The notes under the pieces: generated by a model
Database searches by the model: none
The model's input: only the letters and a program-made list of their open reading frames with translations
What the model was told of the DNA's origin: nothing
Origin: Hyphomicrobiales bacterium
GTDB lineage: Bacteria; Pseudomonadota; Alphaproteobacteria; Rhizobiales; Devosiaceae
Direction of reading: 5' to 3'
DNA: 11,557 nucleotides
Assembly (NCBI GenBank): GCA_015487985.1
Contig: WFOP01000016.1
Location: forward strand, 1-11,557
Translations under genes and position numbers: made by a program
In this document: in pieces, positions 6,319 to 11,557 of the stretch
Position numbering within the stretch: the stretch's first letter is position 1
Layout of the letters: each line of letters starts with the position of its first letter

Positions 6319-6355
6319 CATTGCCGGCTCAGGAAGCGTTGGCGACGAAGCAATC
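6319..6355 (+). repeat. Degenerate fragment of the palindromic repeat
   Basis: CATTGC (6319-6324), GAAGCG (6333-6338) and GCGACGAAGCAATC (6342-6355) occur in the same order and orientation as in the left half of the complete repeat (3312 onward), with small insertions between them. The 14-nt exact match ends inside the rutR stop codon (TGA, 6356-6354). It reads as an eroded third copy, though with 14 identical bases chance is not excluded. Confidence 0.5.
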
Positions 6356-7013
6356 AATTCCGGGGCGCCAGTCCCTTGCAGAACAGGTTTTCAAGGAAAG
6401 TCGCCGCCCCTTCAAAGTGGGTGTCCCCTTGTGCGTCCCGGGCCAGAACCGCGCGCACCTGCACATCAAAATCTGCATAATGCTGGGTGGTGGCCCAGAT
6501 AGAAAACAGCAGATGATGGGGGTCGCACGGGTTGAGTTTTCCCGCGTCCATCCAGCCCTGAATAACATTGGCTTTTTCATCCACCAGAGTTTTAAGTTCC
6601 CCCTCGATCATGGAAATGATCCGGGGCGCCCCTTGCAGAATTTCATTGGCAAACAGGCGGCTTTCCTTGGGAAAATCCCGGCTGATTTCCAGCTTGCGTT
6701 TGATATAGGCGCAGATTTCAGCCATCGGATCGCCGTTGGCATCAATGGCCTTGAGCGGATCAAGCCAGGTGTCCATCAGCCGCTCGATCAGGGACTGGTG
6801 AATGTCTTCTTTTCTGGCAAAATAATACAGCAGGTTGGGTTTGCTCATGCCCGCCGCATCGGCAATCTGGTCAATGGTGGACCCGCGAAAACCGTGGGCG
6901 GCAAATACTTCAAGCGCCGCACCAAGAATGAGTTCGCGCTTCTCCCGCTGGATGCGCGATTCCCGGCCTTTATTCGTGCGGCCGTTTTTTGAATGTGTCT
7001 TGCTCAGCGGCAT
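6354..7013 (-). CDS. rutR: RutR-type TetR-family regulator of pyrimidine catabolism
   Basis: A 219-residue dimeric DNA-binding regulator. The TetR helix-turn-helix spans about residues 29-75, with TIDQIADAAGMSKPNLLYYF at 47-66; SKPNLLYYF is typical of RutR. The C-terminal ligand domain closely follows E. coli RutR: DTWLDPLKAI (W83), KLEISRDFPKESRLF, DEKANVIQGWMDAGKL and HHLLFSIWATTQHYADF (W173, Q177). From memory these correspond to W77, W167 and Q171, the uracil-contacting residues of E. coli RutR (212 aa). In E. coli it represses the rut operon and releases DNA on binding uracil. Here it is transcribed away from a beta-alanine/pyrimidine operon, with a RutR-like operator between them, so uracil-responsive control of that operon and of itself is the natural inference. 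Charged residues 4-26 form a basic N-terminal extension. Upstream of the start there is only a weak ribosome binding site. Confidence 0.92.
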   Translation of the reverse strand: MPLSKTHSKNGRTNKGRESRIQREKRELILGAALEVFAAHGFRGSTIDQIADAAGMSKPNLLYYFARKEDIHQSLIERLMDTWLDPLKAIDANGDPMAEICAYIKRKLEISRDFPKESRLFANEILQGAPRIISMIEGELKTLVDEKANVIQGWMDAGKLNPCDPHHLLFSIWATTQHYADFDVQVRAVLARDAQGDTHFEGAATFLENLFCKGLAPRN

Positions 7014-7060
7014 ATCAAAACCAGATTAGTGCAGTTGAAGGCTAATTTTGTGTCCCTTTG

Positions 7061-7074
7061 ATGCAACATGCAAC
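7061..7074. repeat. Tandem ATGCAAC repeat in the rutR leader
   Basis: Two adjacent copies of ATGCAAC (7061-7067 and 7068-7074) lie between the rutR start and the RutR operator. The spacing of 7 bp does not match a helical turn, and no known site is recognised. It may be incidental. Confidence 0.3.
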
Positions 7075-7111
7075 ACATTTTACTTGCGCGGCCAAATAGG
7101 AGTGATAATAT

Positions 7112-7127
7112 TTTATCAATTGGTCAA
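7112..7127. promoter_or_regulatory. Putative RutR operator
   Basis: TTTATCAATTGGTCAA matches the E. coli RutR consensus palindrome TTGACCA-N2-TGGTCAA with a perfect right half-site and five of seven bases in the left half-site. It sits midway in the divergent gap, 98 nt from the rutR start and 85 nt from the aminotransferase start. On the minus strand the perfect half-site reads TTGACC and could itself be part of a rutR -35 box, which would give autorepression. Confidence 0.7.
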
Positions 7128-7174
7128 ATTTTTGAGTAACACATATTTCGCAAACAACCAACTTTATCACGACT

Positions 7175-7180
7175 GATAAT
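7175..7180 (+). promoter_or_regulatory. Possible -10 box of the aminotransferase operon
   Basis: GATAAT matches the sigma70 -10 box at five of six positions and would give a leader of about 26 nt. No convincing -35 box is found 16-18 nt upstream, so this is weak and may need an activator or may be wrong. Confidence 0.25.
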
Positions 7181-7192
7181 CTTTCTGCGGCC

Positions 7193-7210
7193 CTTTTTCT
7201 GGAGAAAAAG
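7193..7210 (+). promoter_or_regulatory. Hairpin enclosing the aminotransferase ribosome binding site
   Basis: CTTTTTCTGGAGAAAAAG is a perfect inverted repeat. With a TGGA loop it gives a 7-bp stem, and the ribosome binding site GGAG (7201-7204) occupies the loop and the top of the stem, 8 nt before the ATG at 7213. The stem is AT-rich except for its ends, so it would melt easily. It could tune translation initiation or be an incidental property of the purine-rich site. Confidence 0.4.
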
Positions 7211-7212
7211 CG

Positions 7213-8538
7213 ATGAGTTCAAATAATGTAACCCCCAATGATCTGGCGGCGTTCTGGATGCCTTTTTCTGCCAACCGGCAGTTCAAAAAAAATCCCCGCA
7301 TGTTCGTTTCCGCTTCAGAAATGCACTATACCTCTTCTGATGGGCGTCAGGTATTGGATGCCACTTCAGGATTGTGGTGCGTAAATGCGGGACATTGCCG
7401 CCCTAAAATCACTGAAGCTATCCAGAAACAGGCCGCAGAACTTGATTATGCCCCCGCGTTTCAAATCGGTCATCCCAAGGCATTTGAGCTGGCAAACAGG
7501 TTGGTGGACCTGTCGCCAAAGGGCATGGATCATGTGTTTTATACAAATTCAGGCTCTGAGAGCGTGGAGACGGCCCTTAAGATTGCGCTGGCCTATCATC
7601 GCGCCAAGGGGGATGGTTCGCGCTTCCGCCTGATCGGGCGTGAACGGGGCTATCACGGGGTAAATTTTGGCGGTATTTCGGTTGGCGGCATTGTGCCAAA
7701 CCGCAAAATGTTCGGCACTTTGCTGACCGGTGTTGACCATTTGCCCCATACACATCTGATTGAAAAAAATGCTTTTTCCAAGGGTGCGCCCGAACACGGT
7801 GCAGAACTGGCAGACGAGCTGGAACGCATTGTCGGCTTGCATGACGCCTCCACCATTGCGGCGGTAATTGTGGAGCCGGTGGCCGGGTCAACCGGGGTTC
7901 TCATTCCCCCCAAAGGCTATCTGCAAAAGCTGCGCGATATTTGCACAAAACATGGCATTTTGCTGATTTTTGACGAGGTCATCACAGGATTTGGTCGCCT
8001 TGGCACCCCGTTCGCCGCCGATTTTTATGGCATTGTCCCTGATATCATGGTCACCGCAAAAGGCCTGACCAACGGGGTCATTCCCATGGGGGCGGTGTTT
8101 GTCAAAAATGAAATCCACGATGCCTTTATGAACGGCCCCGAACATATGATTGAGTTCATGCATGGCTATACCTATTCGGGCAACCCCATGGCCGCCGCTG
8201 CTGCGCTTGGTACGTTGGCCACCTATAAGGAAGAAGGATTGCTGACCCGCGCCAGCGAATTGGCCCCCTATTGGCAAGAGGCGTTACATTCGCTGAAAGA
8301 CGCGCCCTATGTGATTGATATTCGCAATATCGGCTTGATCGGCGCGGTGGAACTGGAACCCATTGCCGGGGAGCCGACAAAACGGGCCTTTGCCGCCTTC
8401 CGGCAGGCATTTGAAGATGGGTTGCTGATCCGCACCACCGGCGACATAATTGCCCTGTCGCCGCCCCTGATTGTTTCAAAATCCCAGATTGATGAAATTG
8501 TTGATGGCATTCGTGCCGCACTGAACAAGGTTGACTGA
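7213..8538 (+). CDS. Omega-amino acid (beta-alanine):pyruvate aminotransferase
   Basis: A class III PLP-dependent aminotransferase of 441 residues, close to the Pseudomonas omega-amino acid:pyruvate aminotransferase (about 449). It moves the amino group of beta-alanine to pyruvate, giving malonate semialdehyde and alanine; beta-aminoisobutyrate from thymine should be a second substrate. Signatures: FWMPFSANRQFKKNPRMFVSA and DATSGLWCVNAGH (family-typical N-terminus), TNSGSESVETALK (phosphate binding), RERGYHGVNFGG, IFDEVITGFGR with D254 contacting the pyridine nitrogen, and the PLP lysine K283 in TAKGLTNG. These are omega-APT features rather than those of GABA or ornithine aminotransferases. 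GGAG lies 8 nt before the ATG. The gene stops 1 nt before mmsA, and the product malonate semialdehyde is the substrate of that next enzyme. Probably repressed by RutR from 7112-7127. Confidence 0.92.
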   Translation: MSSNNVTPNDLAAFWMPFSANRQFKKNPRMFVSASEMHYTSSDGRQVLDATSGLWCVNAGHCRPKITEAIQKQAAELDYAPAFQIGHPKAFELANRLVDLSPKGMDHVFYTNSGSESVETALKIALAYHRAKGDGSRFRLIGRERGYHGVNFGGISVGGIVPNRKMFGTLLTGVDHLPHTHLIEKNAFSKGAPEHGAELADELERIVGLHDASTIAAVIVEPVAGSTGVLIPPKGYLQKLRDICTKHGILLIFDEVITGFGRLGTPFAADFYGIVPDIMVTAKGLTNGVIPMGAVFVKNEIHDAFMNGPEHMIEFMHGYTYSGNPMAAAAALGTLATYKEEGLLTRASELAPYWQEALHSLKDAPYVIDIRNIGLIGAVELEPIAGEPTKRAFAAFRQAFEDGLLIRTTGDIIALSPPLIVSKSQIDEIVDGIRAALNKVD

Positions 8539-8539
8539 T

Positions 8540-10030
8540 ATGTATAAATTACAAAACGCAATTGACGGGAAACTGGTTTCCTCAAGCTCGGACCGTATGT
8601 CTGAGATTTATAACCCCGCAACGGGTGAGCAGATTGGCGAGGTGCCGCTTTCTTCAGATGCTGAAGTCAATCAGGCGGTGGCCAATGCTAAAGAAGCTCA
8701 AGTTGCATGGGGGGATGAACCCCCGGCAAAACGCGCCCGCATCATGTTCAGGTTTCTTGATTTGCTCAACGCGAATACAGAGAAGTTGGCCCGGGAGATT
8801 TCCCGTGAGCAGGGCAAAACCCACGAGGATGCCCTGGGAGAATGTGCCCGGGGTATTGAGGTTGTGGAATATGCCTGTGGTATTCCCCAAATGCTCAAGG
8901 GGGAATATTCGCGCAATGTTGGCCCGGCAATTGACAGCTATGCCTCCCGGCATCCGCTTGGGGTAGTTGCCGGGATTACCCCGTTTAACTTCCCCGCCAT
9001 GGTGCCCATGTGGATGTATCCCATGGCGATTGCTGCGGGAAATGCCTTTGTTCTGAAACCCTCCGAGCGTGACCCTTCCGCCTCGATGCTGGCGTGGGAA
9101 TTGTTCAAACAGGCGGGCCTGCCCGATGGGATTTTTAACATTGTGCATGGGGACAAATCCGCCGTGGACTGCATTCTGGATCACCCCGATATCAAGGCGG
9201 TGAGCTTTGTTGGCTCCACCCCCATTGCCCAATATGTCTATACGCGTGGCTCGGCAGCAGGCAAACGCGTGCAGGCACTGGGGGGCGCAAAAAACCACAT
9301 GATCATTATGCCTGATGCCGATATGGATCAGGCCGCCAATGCGCTCATTGGCGCAGGGTATGGGGCGGCGGGCGAACGCTGCATGGCCATTTCGGTGGCG
9401 GTGCCCATTGGCGAAGAAACCGCCGACAGGCTGGTGGCAGCGCTCAAACCCAAAGTGGAATCCCTTAAAATCGGTCCGGCAACGGATGAAACCACCGAAC
9501 TTGGCCCGGTTATCACCAAGGCCCATCAGGAAAAGGTTTTGGACTATATCGACGAAGGTGTTGCCGCTGGCGCTGATCTGGTGGTGGATGGTCGTGGCTT
9601 TTCGTTGCAGGGCTATGAGGGGGGCTATTTTGTCGGCGGCACCCTGTTTGATAATGTGACCGAAGATATGAGCATCTATCGTGATGAGATTTTTGGCCCC
9701 GTCGTGTCGGTGGTGCGCAAAAACTCATTTGAAGAAGCGGTGGACCTGATCCACGGCCATGAATACGCCAACGGCACCGCAATCTTTACCCGCGATGGTG
9801 ATGCCGCCCGCGATTTTGCCGATAAAATCGAAGTGGGCATGGTGGGCATCAATGTGCCAATCCCTGTGCCGGTGGCCTATCATTCCTTTGGTGGCTGGAA
9901 ACGCAGCGCCTTTGGCAGTTCAGGCATTTATGGACCCGAAGCCGTGCAATTTTATACCCGCCTGAAAACCGTAACAGCGCGCTGGCCCACCGGGCTCAAA
10001 GAGGGCGCAGTGTTTACTTTCCCCGCGTAA
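8540..10030 (+). CDS. mmsA: CoA-acylating (methyl)malonate-semialdehyde dehydrogenase
   Basis: A 496-residue cytosolic aldehyde dehydrogenase of the MmsA/IolA group, which converts methylmalonate semialdehyde to propionyl-CoA or malonate semialdehyde to acetyl-CoA, with NAD+ and CoA and release of CO2. The group is marked by ITPFNFPAMVPMWMYPMAIAAGNA (N150 in the oxyanion site), KPSERDPSASML, SFVGSTPIAQYVY, the catalytic cysteine C281 in AAGERCMAIS, EIFGPVVSV and a GGWKRSAFG end motif. The GERCMAIS context and the replacement of the general-base glutamate region by LGGAKNHMII are typical of CoA-acylating members. The ATG at 8540, 1 nt after the aminotransferase stop and 9 nt after AAGG, is taken as start; a TTG at 8531 in frame would overlap by 8 nt. 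Its role here is to finish beta-alanine and beta-aminoisobutyrate breakdown rather than valine catabolism. Confidence 0.93.
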   Translation: MYKLQNAIDGKLVSSSSDRMSEIYNPATGEQIGEVPLSSDAEVNQAVANAKEAQVAWGDEPPAKRARIMFRFLDLLNANTEKLAREISREQGKTHEDALGECARGIEVVEYACGIPQMLKGEYSRNVGPAIDSYASRHPLGVVAGITPFNFPAMVPMWMYPMAIAAGNAFVLKPSERDPSASMLAWELFKQAGLPDGIFNIVHGDKSAVDCILDHPDIKAVSFVGSTPIAQYVYTRGSAAGKRVQALGGAKNHMIIMPDADMDQAANALIGAGYGAAGERCMAISVAVPIGEETADRLVAALKPKVESLKIGPATDETTELGPVITKAHQEKVLDYIDEGVAAGADLVVDGRGFSLQGYEGGYFVGGTLFDNVTEDMSIYRDEIFGPVVSVVRKNSFEEAVDLIHGHEYANGTAIFTRDGDAARDFADKIEVGMVGINVPIPVPVAYHSFGGWKRSAFGSSGIYGPEAVQFYTRLKTVTARWPTGLKEGAVFTFPA

Positions 10031-10046
10031 TGAAAGGACATTTATC

Positions 10047-11309
10047 ATGGCAACACCCACCTCAAAACCCGGTGCAAACCTGAAAATTGACGGTGCCCGT
10101 CTATGGGACTCATTGATGGAGATGGCCAAAATAGGCCCGGGTATTGCCGGGGGCAATAATCGCCAGACGCTGACCGATGAAGACGCCGAGGGCCGCAAAC
10201 TGTTTCAGCGCTGGTGCGAAGAGGCGGGCATGAGCATGGGTGTGGATGAAATGGGCAATATGTTCATGCGCCGCGAAGGCACAGACCCCGATGCGTTGCC
10301 CGTCTATGTGGGGTCTCATCTGGATACCCAGCCCACGGGGGGCAAATATGACGGGGTGTTGGGGGTTTTGGCGGGCCTTGAGCTGGTGCGCACCCTCAAT
10401 GACCTGAACATTAAAACCAAACACCCCATTGTGATCACCAACTGGACCAATGAGGAGGGCACACGGTTTGCCCCCGCTATGCTGGCCTCGGGGGTTTTTG
10501 CAAATATGCACACGCTGGATTGGGCCTATGCACGACAAGATGCCGCGGGCAAAAAGTTCGGCGATGAACTGGAGCGCATTGGCTGGAAGGGCGAGGAAAA
10601 AGTGGGCGCGCGCAAAATGCACGCCATGTTTGAGCTGCATATCGAGCAGGGGCCAATTCTTGAAGCTGAAGGCAAGCAAATCGGGGTTGTGACCCATGGG
10701 CAGGGCCTGAGCTGGACTGAGGTGACGGTGACCGGCAAGGACAGCCATACCGGTTCCACCCCCATGCCCATGCGCAAAAATGCCGGGCTTGGCATGGCCA
10801 AAATCCTGCAACTGGTGGATGACATCGCCTGGAGCCACAAGCCTGACGCGGTGGGGGCCGCTGGCCATATTGATGTATTCCCCAATTCGCGCAACGTTAT
10901 TCCCGGCAAAGTGGTATTCACGGTGGATTTCCGCTCCCCTGATCTGGCCACCATTAAAGATATGGAAAACCAGCTAAAGACCGGCGCAAAAAAGATTTGC
11001 GACGAAATGGGGCTGGAGGTTGAATTTGAAACGGTCGGCGGGTTCGACCCCGTGGCCTTTGATGAAAAATGCGTTTCCGCTGTGCGCAATGCGGCAGAAC
11101 GGCTGGGATATTCCCACCGCAACCTGATTTCAGGCGCCGGACATGACGCCTGCTGGATCAACAGGGTTGCACCAACGGCGATGGTCATGTGCCCGTGTGT
11201 CGATGGGCTAAGCCACAACGAGGCTGAGGAAATTTCGCCCGAATGGGCCACGGCGGGAGCCGAAGTCCTGATGCACGCGGTTGTGGAGACGGCGGAGATT
11301 GTTGAGTGA
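10047..11309 (+). CDS. Zn-dependent N-carbamoyl-beta-alanine amidohydrolase (beta-ureidopropionase type)
   Basis: A 420-residue M20-family dinuclear zinc hydrolase of the allantoate amidohydrolase/carbamoylase group. The expected reaction is N-carbamoyl-beta-alanine to beta-alanine, CO2 and ammonia. Metal ligands are all visible: H91 (GSHLDTQPTGG), bridging D102 (KYDGVLGV), the catalytic base and ligand pair E136-E137 (NEEGTRF), H198 (ELHIEQGP) and H390 (LSHNEAEE). The lid or dimer domain carries GKDSHTGSTPM and PNSRNVIPGKV. L-carbamoylases and allantoate amidohydrolases share these motifs, so substrate choice rests on neighbours: PreTA and a beta-alanine aminotransferase in the same window. 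AAAGGA lies 8 nt before the ATG. The gap from mmsA is 16 nt, and the 3' end overlaps the next gene by 4 nt, indicating one operon. Confidence 0.9.
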   Translation: MATPTSKPGANLKIDGARLWDSLMEMAKIGPGIAGGNNRQTLTDEDAEGRKLFQRWCEEAGMSMGVDEMGNMFMRREGTDPDALPVYVGSHLDTQPTGGKYDGVLGVLAGLELVRTLNDLNIKTKHPIVITNWTNEEGTRFAPAMLASGVFANMHTLDWAYARQDAAGKKFGDELERIGWKGEEKVGARKMHAMFELHIEQGPILEAEGKQIGVVTHGQGLSWTEVTVTGKDSHTGSTPMPMRKNAGLGMAKILQLVDDIAWSHKPDAVGAAGHIDVFPNSRNVIPGKVVFTVDFRSPDLATIKDMENQLKTGAKKICDEMGLEVEFETVGGFDPVAFDEKCVSAVRNAAERLGYSHRNLISGAGHDACWINRVAPTAMVMCPCVDGLSHNEAEEISPEWATAGAEVLMHAVVETAEIVE

Positions 11310-11512
11310 CGAAAAGGTTCGGTATGGTTGTTTACTGGTTGGGCGTCATATTTGCCCTATTCGTAATTGTGGTGCCCGGGTTCTCCGCGTTTATGACAGC
11401 TGACGACCCTGTCTTTATTCTCATTCTTGGTTTTGCATTTGGCGCAGCTCTATTTGGTTTCGGGTCGGCCATTCGGTTCATCCTTACAGGAACGAAGAGG
11501 GTATTCCCATAA
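11306..11512 (+). CDS. Small two-helix inner-membrane protein
   Basis: A 68-residue protein that I do not recognise. Two hydrophobic segments are obvious, about residues 7-28 (MVVYWLGVIFALFVIVVPGF) and 36-58 (VFILILGFAFGAALFGFGSA), joined by a short loop with TADD and ended by a basic tail (TGTKRVFP). The GTG start overlaps the hydrolase stop (GTGA), with GGAG (11294-11297) 8 nt upstream, so translation is probably coupled to the hydrolase. Similar small helical-hairpin proteins are common and mostly uncharacterised. Placement at the operon end could reflect a link to the pathway or simple read-through. An ATG at 11324 is a less likely start because it would cut into the first helix and lacks a ribosome binding site. 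Confidence 0.65.
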   Translation: MTKRFGMVVYWLGVIFALFVIVVPGFSAFMTADDPVFILILGFAFGAALFGFGSAIRFILTGTKRVFP

Positions 11513-11557
11513 TCAAAGGCATAGAATTTGACGCAATCAGTTACGAATGTTCTACCC

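Noticed and set aside
6321..6992. 223-codon plus-strand ORF opposite rutR
   Set aside because: A long shadow frame of rutR; the minus-strand protein has unmistakable TetR/RutR motifs and the plus frame has none.
8654..9526. 290-codon minus-strand ORF opposite mmsA
   Set aside because: A shadow frame caused by codon bias of the strongly conserved mmsA. It is rich in His, Gly and Arg and has no domain pattern.
10110..10868. 252-codon minus-strand ORF opposite the carbamoylase
   Set aside because: An antisense shadow of a gene with all catalytic residues present; it has no motif of its own.
11506..11557. Open frame at the window end (IKGIEFDAISYECST)
   Set aside because: There is no acceptable start codon with a ribosome binding site and only about 17 codons are visible, so a gene cannot be supported.

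Overview
The window looks like part of an alphaproteobacterial chromosome. The protein families, the RutR-type regulator and the 'CGTCATTGCGAG...GCAATCCAG' palindromic repeats all fit that class; I do not go below class level. Its theme is reductive pyrimidine catabolism. Uracil or thymine is reduced by the NAD-dependent dihydropyrimidine dehydrogenase PreT/PreA. The ring-opening dihydropyrimidinase is not in the window. N-carbamoyl-beta-alanine is then hydrolysed by an M20-type carbamoylase, beta-alanine is transaminated to malonate semialdehyde, and an MmsA-type CoA-acylating dehydrogenase makes acetyl-CoA (propionyl-CoA in the thymine branch).

Layout. Positions 1-2748 (+): preT (5' end outside the window), a small secreted four-cysteine protein overlapping the preT end, then preA. 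Positions 2749-3624: an 876-nt gap between annotated genes. It holds two directly repeated copies of a palindromic repeat bracketing a low-GC segment, which contains what looks like a complete small minus-strand transcription unit (promoter, ribosome binding site, tiny overlapping ORFs, intrinsic terminator). Positions 3625-6212: an accessory block of an MFS exporter (+), a GFA-family zinc protein (-) and a LysE/RhtB exporter (-), none with an obvious pyrimidine role. A decayed fragment of the same repeat lies at 6319-6355, at the 3' end of the next gene.

Positions 6354-7013 (-): rutR, the uracil-responsive TetR-family regulator. The 199-nt divergent gap carries a good match to the RutR operator at 7112-7127. 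Positions 7213-11512 (+): a tightly packed operon of omega-amino acid:pyruvate aminotransferase, mmsA, beta-ureidopropionase-like hydrolase and a two-helix membrane protein, with gaps of 1 and 16 nt and then a 4-nt overlap.

The best candidate for something undescribed is the minus-strand mini-unit at 2897-3144. The core metabolic genes are well recognised; the small secreted protein, the two-helix protein and the tiny peptide are of unknown function.
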